A stretch of 64,000 nucleotides of DNA from Caprella mutica (taxonomy: Eukaryota > Arthropoda > Malacostraca > Amphipoda > Caprellidae), in the NCBI GenBank assembly GCA_947561585.1, contig CANNZV010000268.1:319035-383034 (forward strand), in the 5' to 3' direction. This document shows, piece by piece, positions 1-11,041 of this stretch. The notes below the pieces were generated by a model, which saw only the letters and a list, made by a program, of their open reading frames with translations, did not search any database and was not told where the DNA came from. Made by a program: the position numbers and the translations under genes. Position 1 is the first letter of the stretch. Each line of letters starts with the position of its first letter.

Positions 1-83
1 GAAAAAGAAGTAATTATTTAGTGAAAGTAACTATTAACTGCTCCTTTAATAGGGATGGCAAAATTTGAGTATTTTTGTTGCAG

Positions 84-364
84 ATTTGTTTAGGAGGAGA
101 GCATCAGAGAGGAACTTGTAAGGGAGACAGTGGCGCACCCGCTATTTTGAGGAGAAATTCAAACGACAACCAGTTTGTCTTGGTAAGAAAATACTTTGGA
201 TGTCTTTATTTTAATAATTAAAATCGTCTAATGGTTTCTTTTCAAAACAGGTAGGTATTCTGTCATTGGGTCATCCAATTAGATGCGGTCTTGAAAACTA
301 CCCAGATGTTTTCACCAACGTGACATATGCCAGAAGCTGGATCATAGCTAATCTTAGACCTTAA
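84..364 (+). CDS. Clip-type serine protease homologue, C-terminal two exons only (5' part lies outside the window)
   Basis: Exons 84-182 (99 nt) and 251-364 (114 nt, ending TAA) are separated by a 68-bp GT-AG intron. They encode the end of a chymotrypsin-fold domain: ICLGGEHQRGTCKGDSGAPAIL, then the last disulphide region and a C-terminal helix ending WIIANLRP. The nucleophile Ser is in GDSGAP; the usual GDSGGP has Gly at the changed place. The position equivalent to trypsin Asp189 (six before the Ser) is Gly, so trypsin-like specificity is not expected. Exon lengths, intron positions and phases match exons 7-8 of the complete gene at 5636-10545, so the two are tandem duplicates. The catalytic His region is outside the window, so activity cannot be judged. 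The product is probably secreted haemolymph protein, by analogy with the neighbour. Confidence 0.9.
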
Positions 365-396
365 AAATAAGAAGTTCTTTGAGGAAAAGGCTAACT

Positions 397-402
397 AATA
401 AA
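397..402 (+). promoter_or_regulatory. Polyadenylation signal AATAAA of the first protease homologue
   Basis: An AATAAA hexamer lies 33 bases after the TAA stop. The full tandem copy has a degenerate sequence at the matching place after 10545 (AGTAAG). Confidence 0.55.
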
Positions 403-1124
403 AGTTGTAAAAAGTTGAAAACGAGATTTTCTTGCTCACTTCCTGGATAGATTGATAGAATGTCCATATAAACTTGGACTAATAATGATTGTGGCCTAGA
501 AATGACACTAATGGTACTCTTATTCAATATATTTAAAAAATTATGTAGTGTTAGGTCAAAGAGCAGATGAATATATTTTGATATAAAAACTATAATGATG
601 CTTCAAAACAACATTTAAAATAACAAATTAGAAGAACATGATGAAAGATTTCTAATACAAAAAGAAGATGATTATATTTTAAAGATTTGTTAAATAGAAC
701 AAAAACTTTAGTAATAAATCATAAACATAGCGAAATATGAGTGTTTACACTAAGCAAGCTGAGTTGCAAATAAAAACAAAAATGTTGTCCCATTGTATAC
801 CAGCAATTGTGAACAATGGGACAGTTTATCAAAATGTTGTAGTGTTGAAGTTATAGTCGAATTTCAAGTTCGAATTATCTCTTTCTGTTGTTCCATACTT
901 AGTTGTTTCATATAATATCAGTTTAATGTCCTCTAGCTTCACCGATTCCATGTCAGGAACATTTGTAAAATGAGACTCATTGCACATGAATCTTCGCCTT
1001 ACATCAATATTTGGTATTCATCTTTTTCAACATTTGGCTTCGTAAATTACACCAACAGAGTACGTTTTAGAAGTTGCATCAAACCTTCTATTCCAACGTT
1101 TTCCGAAGAGTTATAAAGGGATAG
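403..1124. other. Intergenic DNA, no gene seen
   Basis: AT-rich spacer. The only structure seen is a hairpin at 787-822 with perfect 10-bp arms GTCCCATTGT / ACAATGGGAC and a 16-base loop. Confidence 0.5.
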
Positions 1125-1625
1125 TAAACTTAAAATCAAACAATCGCCAAATTTGTTTTAAATTGATTCAGAATATTTAATTATGTAATATTTGAATGCT
1201 CGTTTATTTTTAAAATGTTCATATAAAAAGTATATAATAAAATTAGCGACTCCTAGCGGAAGTATTACTACTCATTAGTATGTACGTGAGTATATTTGTT
1301 GTTTACATATTGATTTATGTATGCAGTAATTAACCTTTTTTGCGTTAAAATGGTTAAAAGATTCAAGACAAGAAGGCATAACTTTAAGAATAAAGCCATC
1401 TCTTCACTTAAGCTAGAATCTAGGTAGAAACTTATCTCCATTTGTTTGTTTACAAGATGGCAACATTGATTGTGGCGCCATCACCGTTAGTATTTGTTAA
1501 AAAATTAATTATATATAAATTGATATATTTCCATTATTAGATTTTATTGAACATTACAATTCTACATGAATGCTTTATTCTTACTAAGCAATCGTTTTAT
1601 TAGAAAAAATGACATTTTTTACAAA
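1125..1625 (-). repeat. Dispersed repeat family X, inverted copy
   Basis: Read in reverse, this matches the ends of the element at 58018-59036. Shared landmarks are aaagggatagtaa at one edge, the stretch around 'cttccgctaggagtcgctaatttt', the 'agacaagaaggcataact' block, 'gatggcaacattgattgtgg', and 'ttcttactaagcaatcg' at the other edge. A middle portion present at 58.3-58.6 kb is missing here. It ends just before the element at 1634. Confidence 0.65.
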
Positions 1626-1633
1626 GTTTACTG

Positions 1634-3146
1634 CACACAGAGAACGGTTTTGTTGATACAACAAAAAAAAGTAGGTTTTTGGTTGTATCAACAAAATAAG
1701 TTAGTCAGCTATGAGCCATCAAAATAATTTTGTTACAGTAAATATATATTTTTGTTAAGGTTTTTTTGTTATAGTTACACTAAATTTTTTAAGGTAACAG
1801 TAACTAGAGCTTATTAGTTATAGTAACATTACAATACTGTTACTTCAAAAAATGTATTTTGTTATATCAACAAAAAGTATATTTAAAGCAACACAAATAA
1901 TTTTTTGTAGCAGCAAAATCATCTTGTTATTTTAACTGAAAAAATAGATTATGCTGTTTTAATTAGTATTTCTTATTATATTGCATATAGTGTATATGTA
2001 AATTTGGCTGCATATCAAATAGTATTATGTTACATGTTGTTATACACAAATTAAATGGGAATAAATGAACATAGAAATGAAGTGGTACATTCAGGACTCG
2101 AACCGACGATTTCCAATATCAAGTCTGCGGCGCTAACCTCTCAGCCATCCTGGACATGGTAGAAGTAGGATTGGAATGAACTATAAACAATATGAAAACA
2201 TGCAAGCCATTTAAAGAAATTATAGATAAATATTATTTAATATTCTATTGATACCGTATCTTTTATTTTTATAATGAAAAGCAATAAAAAATTTAAATTG
2301 AATATTTTTAAAATAGCTATCTATTAATATTTATCAATTCCCACCTACCTACGGTAACCTACCTAGTTTCTTACTAGGTTTTATTAATCAATACCTACAT
2401 AAATACCTACATAATGTGTATCATTACTTACGTAGTTATGATACGTAAAAAAGGCTTCAGAATGAACTTGCTGTAATATGTATCAATATTTTTACCATTA
2501 AGATTTGACCCAAGACTCAATGCATTACTTTTTCCCGCGTAAACCAGACGAGGGACATCACGCGTGGGACATACGTGGGAATATCGATACAAAATAGCAC
2601 TCAAGAAACACGTATAAATTTATATATATATTGATTCTGTACGAACAATGAATACATATTGTGGTAACTTAAAATGTATATGAAGCCTAATAACAAAAAG
2701 AAATGGCAGATAATTATTACTAATGACAATATAATATTGTTAATAGTAAAAAATATATCAACAAAAATATAATATTATTGTAGCAAAATTATTATTTATA
2801 AAGACAAAGGTATTTTGTTAACAACAATGTTATATTTTAACTAAATCTTTCACATTTTGTTATAAATAAAAAAACATTTAACAATATTTTATTGTTATCA
2901 TAGCAATATTTAAGTTAATATGAACAAACCTTTTTTAGTAACCTTAACAATATTCCATTACAAAAATTGTACTGTTAACTTAAAGAAATATTTTGTTGTA
3001 GTGAAGAAATCTTTGAACAATATTTTATTGCTGATTTAACTCAATAACTCAATTGATGGTTAAAATAACAAAATTTTCTCATTACCATAACCAAATGTTA
3101 TCGACAAAATACGTTTTGTAAATTTAACAAAACCGTTCTCTGTGTG
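1634..3146. mobile_element. DNA transposon / MITE with 14-bp or longer terminal inverted repeats
   Basis: The ends are CACACAGAGAACGG and its exact reverse complement, and the match continues loosely as TTTTGTT. The arms carry many copies of a TTTTGTT(R) motif, pointing inward from both ends. No long ORF is present. A target-site duplication is not evident, so the superfamily is unknown. A tRNA-like segment sits inside at about 2085-2160. Confidence 0.7.
2085..2155 (-). ncRNA. tRNA-Ser-like pseudogene or SINE promoter fragment
   Basis: On the minus strand there is an A-box-like TGGCTGAGAGGTTAGC followed by GACTTGATAT, which resembles the anticodon arm of tRNA-Ser(TGA), and a good B box GGTTCGAGTCC. 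The long variable arm expected for tRNA-Ser is missing, and the acceptor ends do not pair. It is therefore a decayed tRNA or a pol III promoter relic, not a working tRNA. Confidence 0.5.
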
Positions 3147-3511
3147 TGCCTTTTTAAGTTCATCAAGTGAGCATATCTTCATCCACTTCTTCAGACGAAT
3201 GGATCAGTTAGATTGTGTTCTGTACCAGACGCAACACAAAGAGTTTACAGGCTATCTACGGATACATTATGACGTGAAAGTCCTTATCATTTTAGTGGCA
3301 ACGGCAAAAAGCTCTTCTTACTGTGGGGTATCCGTTGCAATCGTGCTGCGTCTTTTTCTTTTATTTTGTGAAATTTATTTTCTATGCTGTGGTTTGTGAT
3401 GACCTCAGATTGCTAAAGCATTTCACCATGGTCGAATGTCTCGCTTCTGCTTGAAGTTCTGTTTCTACAAAAAGCCCTGAAGCTACAGTTCACGTTATTG
3501 TATCAGATATA
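3147..3511. other. Intergenic DNA, no gene seen
   Basis: An open frame of 85 codons crosses the edge of the neighbouring transposon and has no recognisable domain. I do not call it a gene. Confidence 0.4.
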
Positions 3512-3666
3512 TACAGTATGGGCCACAAAAATGTTTCTGCTTTTTCAAATGCTTATAAATCGTTAATTAATAGACGTAAAAACTGTATCTTGGTCTCTTT
3601 TTCACTGCCTTTTAATGTACTATTAACAGGTAGAAACTATTTTTAACTAATGGATATAGTTTAAGA

Positions 3667-4341
3667 ACAGGTAAGCAAAGAGTGAGGGTGACTATTTTTG
3701 TCATTGCGCGAAGGTCAGTTTTAGAGCTAACTCTGTTATTTTAAAGGAAAAAATTATTATAGTAGAAATTTTAATACAGGGTGCTTACACTTCTTCCTTG
3801 GAAACTATTTTGAAATAGAACAACTTCAGTGACATTTTAATCTCATTGAAATTTTCACTCTGAATATCAGTTCTCCGCTTGTTCATTGCATGGTTAAGGC
3901 CCGCTTCACACTTGCATTTTTAACACCGCGGAAAACAGCTCTTCTTAAAATGTGTTTACACTTTAATTTTTTTCATCGATGATGGAAAAATCACATTTAA
4001 TTTTTTACTTCAACGATGAAAAAACGCATGTGTGAACACATTTTAGGAAGAGCTTTTTTCCGCGCTGTTAAAAATGCAAGTGTGAAGCGGGCCTTAACCA
4101 TGCGATGAACTAGCGGAGCACGAATATTCATAGTAAAAACAAAATGTAACTGAAGTTGTTCTATTTCCAAATAGTTTCTAAGGAAGAAGTGTAAACACCT
4201 TGTATTAAAATGTCTACCACTATATTTTTTTTTCCTTTTTCATTCACTGCCTTTTAGTAAGTAAAATTGCAGAGTTAGTTCTAAGAATAATAACCTTCGC
4301 GCAACGACAAAAATAATCACCCTCACTCTTTGCTTACCTGT
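3667..4341. repeat. Palindromic (foldback) insertion A
   Basis: The left arm begins acaggtaagcaaagagtgag and the right arm ends with its reverse complement. A long inner stem includes gcccgcttcacacttgcatt / aatgcaagtgtgaagcgggc at 3900-3920 and 4074-4094. The centre is near 4000. It is nested in the element at 3514-5210. Confidence 0.75.
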
Positions 4342-5061
4342 CTTTCCCATTTGACGACTCCCACCAGATTTAATTCAAATTACTTTTTTTATATGTATTT
4401 TTGTCCATAGAATCCGAAAATCAAAACCATTTTTTGTAGAAACTAATAGTTTTTGAGATATGAGGGTTTAAAGTTATTTATTTCATATGTATTACTGAAA
4501 GATTGAGAACTTTGAAAAAACTCGTGTTTTCACGCCTCTTGGTCAAAGATAACCGTAATGCAGATTGTTGTATCCGCTAGTTTGTTGTACTGCAAACTTC
4601 ATGATTGTTTAATGCCCTGGCAGGGGGTATGGGGGGGGGGGACGCCCCCCTTTACACATATATCAGCATTTAAGTAATAAATTGAAAATATCACGGAAAC
4701 TGGAAATATATTCGATATATGTATTTCGGGGGGCGTGAAGGGGCCGCCCCCCGAGCCCCTCTGCTAGGTCATTAATAAATCATGGAGTGTGTAGTACAAC
4801 AAACTAGCGGATACAACAAACTACATTACTGTTTCATGTAAAACATCTATATTGGTTAAGTAATTTCAATGAAAACACCAGTTTTTCAAAGTTCCCAATC
4901 CTTCAGTAATACATAGGAAATAAATAACTTCAAACCCTCATATCTCAAAAACTATTAGTTTCTACAAAAAAACTGTTCTGATTTTCGGATTCTATGGACA
5001 AAAATACATATAAAAAAATTAATTTAAATTAAATCTGGAGGGGGTCGTCAAATGGGAAAGA
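4342..5061. repeat. Palindromic (foldback) insertion B, family 'ACAACAAACTAG', with a G/C-tract core
   Basis: The arms start tctttcccatttgacgac and end in the reverse complement. Inner arms carry 'gtttgttgta...tccgctag' and its complement. The centre (4620-4765) holds a G10 run and GGGGGGCG...GGGGCCGCCCC stretches. Half or partial copies recur at about 10808-10910, 23640-23919, 25430-25870, 29010-29206, 30030-30080, 53210-53440 and 55670-55990. Confidence 0.75.
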
Positions 5062-5212
5062 CCCCTATGTCCATCAGTTAGAAATAGTTTTTACTTGTTA
5101 ATAGTACAATAAGAGGCGGAGAAAAAGAGACCAAGATACAGTTTTTTCGTCCATTGGTTAACGATTTACAAGTATTTGAAAATAAGGAAACATTTTTGTG
5201 GCCCATACTGTA

Positions 5213-5635
5213 TATTTATTGATCCATATGAAATAACTAGACAGTTTGGTTAACAATTGGACACTGTCCCATATTGTTAAACAAATATGCCTTCCCAATG
5301 ATCACCATGAAACCATTCCATATTGCTAAAATAATTTTCGGTTTCGAATATGATTTCTGAAATAAAGAAATATCAACATTTGAACCACAAAGAAATGTTG
5401 GATGTTTTAAAAGTACACGCATTGGATTGAATATAAAACAAATATACTGTGCAAAGCATCTAAGTTAACAAACTAAAAGTGTATTCTCTCTAATTCAATA
5501 GTTTAGGGCAGGAAATCCTTTATGTTGTGGAAATCCTAACAACTAGTGACCAGAAGAAGAAAACAGTTTGTAGTTAGTTGGCTAGTGAATCGGTTGGTTT
5601 TTATAATCCGAGTGTTTGGAGAGAAGTGAATTTAA
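5213..5635. other. Region upstream of the protease homologue gene
   Basis: A TATAAAA sequence at about 5432-5438 lies some 200 bases before the start codon. It could be a TATA box, but the transcription start cannot be placed from sequence alone. Confidence 0.3.
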
Positions 5636-8600
5636 ATGTTGCTCACAATTCTATGCAATGAATTGGCAATCATTCTACTTTTCTGTGTACATCTTAGTTT
5701 TGGAAAAATTAAGACAGGTTTGTGATTAAATAGTCAAATGCAAAGTTTCGTAATAGTAAAAACTGTATATACATTTCTTTCGTTTCAGAATGCCCAGTAA
5801 ATTCAGAATGCATAGAGTTTCACTACTGTGAAGGTAGATCGATTCTTCTGAGACCACCTTCTACCTATTGGAAAAGGGAAACACTAGAAAAGATCTTTTG
5901 TGGTGTAAAAAATGACAAAATTATGGTATTTATTAACTGCAGCTTTAGTTGTTCATTCAAGTCATTTCAATTTTACCATCATATAATAATTCGTAATATA
6001 TGCATTAGATTTGTTGCCGAGAAAATGAAATAGAGGCGTCCATTGGAGAGAATTTACTACCTACTTCATGTGGACGACCAGTCACCAACCGCCTGTTCTT
6101 AGGAGACGGAAAAGCTACCATGGGAAGTCATCCTTGGATCGCTCTTTTGGGATTTCATTGTAAGAATTATTAATTTGATTTTAACTTATTAAATTAAAGA
6201 AATCAATAAAGAAAAATCTTTTAGATCTGTTAAGCGAGGTACCCAAACGACCAAATAAACACATGGTACTCTTTCATACATTAGAACACATGTGTACGCT
6301 AACGTTAAATTAAGCACACATTTTTCTTGAAAAAAAAGGACTTGTTTTTATGTTCAATATGCTTTTTTTAGCCATATATTACAATAATATCATGAAACTT
6401 TTTTTCACGGTCAAATTATTTCAGGGTTTAAAGGGTTAAACCGTTAAACGATGCATTTGAAAATTCTAACAAGTACCAAATTCATCATATAACGATATGG
6501 AAAGAAACGATTCATGAGAGTGAAGACTGTGATATGAAGTATCTTACTCATATCAATGTTGATAAACTTTTCGAGTACGATAGAGACAGAGAAATAATCT
6601 TGGGTGATCATTTTCTTGTCGAAATAATTTAATACTTGAGAACTATAACTCTTCTTTGTACATAAACAGCAGAACAGAGAAAACCAGAACTGCATTTCAG
6701 GTGTGGAGGAGCACTAATCAACGACAGATATGTTTTGTCAGTAGCATCTTGCTTCTCACGCAAACCGTAAGAATTGAACCACATTCATAAAATATTTGTT
6801 TGTTTAAGATGTGTCATCAAAACAAGAATTAGTAAAAGTGTTTTCAAAAGAATGGAAAACCACGAAAACAAACGATTAGCGAATTAGACTCAATATATCA
6901 GTGTTTTGAAATTTTCGTATATAAAATTATTAAAGCAATAAGTTATGATTGACAGTTTTTTTTATGAGTAAATAAAATAGGTATTTACTGAGGATTTTCT
7001 TTGGTTACTGTAAGAGTACAGACTAATGTTTGTATTGACATATTTTATACCGATTTTAAGACTACTCAATAGTCTTTATTTTATATGACTTTCTGTGAAA
7101 AGAAAATAGTTGGTATTGAATTAAGGTAATTATATATAAAGAAATTGAAATGAAATTCCATTGCCTCCGTGTAAACTAGCGATTGTCCAATTTAATCGAG
7201 AAAAAAGACGCCACTTATATTTTTCTAAAGTACCTAAGGGTAAGAGATAGAAATATTTGTTGTCACATTCTATTGAAGAAAACAGCATTATTGACTATTT
7301 ATTGTTAATATTGGTGTTCTTTATGTTATTTACCAACGGTTTTTCTACTCAATTATATTTTAGTTTGTGTCTAGTAACATTGCTTCAATGATGAATAAAT
7401 ATATCATCGTACATAAATTGTAATCACATTTTCCAGAGATGTAGTTCGTTTGGGTGAGTATGATCAGGACAAAGAGACAGACTGTGAGACGCTTGGAGGG
7501 AGAATATTGTGCTCAGATAAAGTCCTGGACTTGGCCGCAGAGAAGGTGATCGCCCATCCTTCGTATTGGAGTCGACGGTTAGACTATTCCGTGGATCGTA
7601 TGGGATCAGATATCGCACTCATAAGACTGAATGAAACTGTTATCCAAACACGTTCGTACAGCATAATGATGTTTCACTTTCTACTCGATTGTTATATTAA
7701 AAATGATGCGAGAAAAACTATTCTTAATTTTGAAGCATATTCTTTCAGTCAGCTTCTATTGACTAACTAAAGATTTCCTTCACCAGCCTTTGTCATGCCC
7801 CTCTGCTTGCCTTTACCTGGAGAGAATTTTCTACAAGAACTGAAGAGTCAGGCGCCATTAGTAGCGGGTTACGGAAGTTCAGATTTTGCAGGTGATGGAA
7901 GGGCAGTGCTATTCCAAGTGGGATTGCGACATGTTCTTTTTGAACAATGTAGGCAGAACTACATTAATATTACCATTGGTGACCAGTTAAACCAGTCATC
8001 TCACGTGAGTTAAAAATATTATTATCCAAATACCAATGAGATTTACCAAATGGAGTGGTTTGCCCCACATTGATTTATGATTCTTTAAATGCAACTCACA
8101 ATGTTTGATGACACCATACCATAAATTAAGTTATTTAAGTAGTTTGCGTGGTACCTACCTGTTATAAATTGTTAATACAGATTTAAAAAGACATATGTAC
8201 CATTAATTGTCATTAGAGCTAATTTATTATTAGCATAATAGGTTTTAATTAATTGAATAATTAGCAAGCAAATATAAATACTACTCTACTTACCGTTAAA
8301 ATCAGTACGGTAGCTAAATTCACGTTCTGGAAAGACTGTACTTTGAGTTGTTACAGACCTTTTTAAGTGTTGTCTTACATTAATATGGTACAATATTTCA
8401 GAAGGTTTAATTACTTGCTATAGTAGCTGTATATTAAATGAGTGTAGGATAGTAACATCAATTGGGGTAACTTCGGTAGGGGTCTAGGCTGATTTTCCGA
8501 AAACGAATTTCCGAAACCAAATTTGTCGAAAACTAATTTGCCGAAACGGATTTTCCGAATACGTTTTTTCCTAATCCCAAATTGGCCGAAAACGGATTTG

Positions 8601-10545
8601 CCGAAGGACGAATTTTCCGAAAGACTAATTAGTCGAAAATCAAGTTTAATGTATTTAAAAATAACATTCTGTCGGGCTTTGTAGTTCTCATCATTATATC
8701 TTATGCATACAAAAACACATTAATTTTTTTATAAGAGTTTGACATTACCATTGCTATATAAATTTGTATTCCGCTAATTCGGTATCATTTTGCTAAATTC
8801 ATATATCTAACTGTATATATTAAATATTAATATGTATATGGCATTACTAAAAAAAGGTTGATAGAAATCAATTATCCTTTTACCTATAACAATTTTATTA
8901 AATCAAGTGACACTATCGTTGAAGCTAGAGGTATATTGGGAAGATATAAACATATCTAATAGCTATGTTACTCATTACTAACAATTTTATATTTTAAACG
9001 CAATAAATGGAATAAATAGTAATAATGTCTGCCACAAAACATCTTCTGTATGGTTTAGTATTAACAATTGAATAAAAAATATACAGTAAACATGGAATAT
9101 TCACAAAAATGAATAAACATGCTAGAAACACACAATCTAAAAAAAATGACCAAATGAAAGAAATGCAACATGCTCCCGTAGCTTACTGACAGATTCTGAC
9201 TGAATAAAGCTTGAACGTCTTCAAAATAAGAAAAGACAAAGAATCATTCAGTGGTACAAAGATTAACACAATGATTAACGAAGAGATAGAATAATTAAAG
9301 GATCATTTAGTGTAAATAAGGGTTATGATTTCGTTTCTTTTCTGTAACTTTTGTGTAATTTTACATTCTGTTTTAAATAAGTCTTTCGGTAAATTTGTCC
9401 TTCGGCAAATATGGCTTTCGGCGAATCTTCACTTCAGCGAATCCGTTTTCGACAAATTTGGGTTTCGGCAAATTCATATTCGGAGAATCCGGTTCGTCGA
9501 AATAGGGTTCAGCGAATTAGTTTTCGGAGAATTTGGTTTCGGTAAATTCGTTTTCGGAAAAAACCGCCGGATACCCTTCAGTAGGTAGTTTACTAGAAAA
9601 GTTGGACATTATATTAGGTCCAATTGAAGTGGATTTAATAACACCTTAAAGGTTTCCCCAAGCCATTTTTTTATTGCTTTAATCAATGTGATAATGTTTC
9701 TTATCATTTTTCAGCAAACCCAATGAAATTTGATAGCATATTTTAAATTTTATATGCTTTTAAAGATTTTTATAAACAAAACTCTACAATATCTATTTTA
9801 CTTCAGAAATGCTAATTTCCAGTCTGAAGAAAAAGAATGTACACCATTTGTTTTGAATGTTAACTAGTTATTAGTTATAATGAATCTATATATTTAATAT
9901 TCGTGTAAACTCTGCAAAGGTATAAGATTGGATAAACTTATTATAGAAACGTTTATATACTTCAGAAAACCATAAATATTTTAGATGAAGGCCGAAACGC
10001 ATTGCTTATTTATAAAATTCAAATTTAAAATCAAAACAAAGAGTGTACAATCTTATTCTTTTGCGTCAGATTAGTGATTCGTACAATTGTTGCACACAGA
10101 GTATTAAGAACTTTAAAAACAAATAATAAAATAAACGCAGAACCGAATTGTATGCGGTTTGCAGAATAATGATCCTAGACCTTAGTTCTATACTATTATA
10201 ATAATAAACTAATTTTTTTCTGAGCATGGAGAGGATCTTCAAATGATTTTGTTGCAGATTTGCTTAGGAGGAGAGTATAAGACAGGAACTTGTCTAGGAG
10301 ACAGTGGAGCACCTGCTATTTTGAGGAGAGATTCAAACGACAACCAATTTGTCATGGTAAAAAAGTACTTTGAATTTCATCATTTGAAAATATGAAATCC
10401 TGTCTAACAATTTCTTTAAAATATCTTCACCAAACAGGTAGCTATTCTGTCTGCTGGCTATGGTTGCGGTCTAAAAAACTATCCGGATATTTTCATCAAC
10501 GTGACATACTTCAGAAGCTGGATCATAGCTAATCTTAGACCTTAA
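5636..10545 (+). CDS. Clip-domain serine protease homologue, probably non-catalytic (eight exons, 368 aa)
   Basis: Exons: 5636-5717, 5789-5925, 6009-6159, 6670-6766, 7437-7651, 7787-8004, 10258-10356 and 10438-10545. All introns are GT-AG and all phases join. The ATG opens a hydrophobic signal peptide (about residues 1-22). A clip domain follows with six Cys in the usual C-C-C...C-CC order (about residues 29-75). The chymotrypsin-fold domain begins after TNR in LFLGDGKATMGSHPW, where active family members have R|IVGG. The catalytic His block reads VLSVASC instead of VLTAAHC, so His57 is Ser. The Asp block SDIALIRL and the Ser block GDSGAP are kept; the trypsin Asp189 place is Gly. It therefore looks like an SPH-type regulator, such as cofactors of melanisation or Toll activation. 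That role is inferred from the family and is not shown here. Intron 6 (8005-10257) carries a 1.1-kb transposon and a family X copy. Confidence 0.9.
8481..9575. mobile_element. Non-autonomous DNA element with subterminal 'TTTCCGAAA' arrays, in intron 6 of the protease homologue
   Basis: Both ends hold about ten inward-facing copies of variants of TTTCCGAAAACGAATTTGCC; at the right end they read as ttcggcaaatttggtttcgg. The ends start GGT. The flanks CTTCGGTAGG (8471-8480) and CTTCAGTAGG (9576-9585) look like a slightly mutated target duplication of 8-10 bp. The 87-codon open frame at 9325-9588 is only a translation of the repeats. Confidence 0.75.
9640..10250 (+). repeat. Dispersed repeat family X, partial direct copy
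   Basis: It matches 58225-58700 in order: 'aaatttgatagcatatttt' then 'atatgcttttaaagattttt', 'gaaggccgaaacgcat', 'caaagagtgtacaatctt', 'gaaccgaattgtatgcgg' and 'ataatgatcctagacc'. It lies at the 3' end of intron 6, just before exon 7. Confidence 0.65.
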
Positions 10546-10807
10546 AATTAAGTCTAACTAGTAAGAATTGTAAAAAGTTGATAACGATTTCACTTGCTCA
10601 GTTCCTAGGTAGGTAGATAAGAGTGTCTATACAAACTTGAACTAGTAATGCTGACGCCAATTTGGTACTTATCGTACTATTAAATTAAAAATGTGTTCTG
10701 TTAGGTCGAAGACCTGATATTTCAACATAAAAACTACAATAATATATGAAGGAATTCCTGGTATCTAATTAGTAAGATTGTTCGAATATATAATTACAGT
10801 AGTAATG
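10546..10807. other. 3' flank of the protease homologue
   Basis: Similar to 365-600 after the first tandem copy ('gtaaaaagttgaaaacga', then 'aacttgaactagtaatg'). The duplication therefore extends past the stop codon. No gene is seen. Confidence 0.45.
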
Positions 10808-10910
10808 GGATCTTTCCCGTTTGACGACCCCCACCAAATTTAAATTGAATTAATACTTTGAGATACGAGGGTTTTAAGTTATATATTTCCTAATTTATAC
10901 CTAATTTGTC
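10808..10910. repeat. Fragment of palindromic family B
   Basis: It begins tctttcccgtttgacgac and runs into 'ccaccaaatttaaattg' and 'agatacgagggttttaagtt', as at the edge of 4342-5061. Confidence 0.65.
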
Positions 10911-10924
10911 ACCGTGAAAAAGAA

Positions 10925-11041
10925 ATGAATCATGACGCGTTACTTTGTTATGGTCCAATTTGTTAATATGGGAAATGGACGGAATTTTCCGCTTGGACCC
11001 AAAACAAACATACACACAATAGCTTGGGCCGCAAACGTGTT
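10925..11041. repeat. Possible piggyBac-type end
   Basis: It ends GGCCGCAAACGTG followed by TTAA. This resembles the CACGTT(T/G)G...TTAA ends seen near 29817 and 60077. No partner end was found, so this is tentative. Confidence 0.3.

Larger units (their letters stand above)
3514..5210. mobile_element. TA-flanked (Tc1/mariner-type) MITE, split by two palindromic insertions
   Basis: Terminal inverted repeats begin CAGTATGGGCCACAAAAATG and are flanked by TA on both sides (3512-3513 and 5211-5212), as expected for Tc1/mariner integration. The outer arms (about 3514-3656 and 5062-5210) pair with each other over roughly 140 bp. Between them lie two separate palindromes, at about 3667-4341 and 4342-5061, which do not belong to the arms. 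No transposase ORF is present. Confidence 0.75.

Noticed and set aside
3142..3399. 85-codon open frame
   Set aside because: It begins inside a transposon end, and no domain or splice signal was recognised.
9325..9588. 87-codon open frame rich in Phe and Gly
   Set aside because: Direct translation of the TTCGGCAAATT array of the intronic element.
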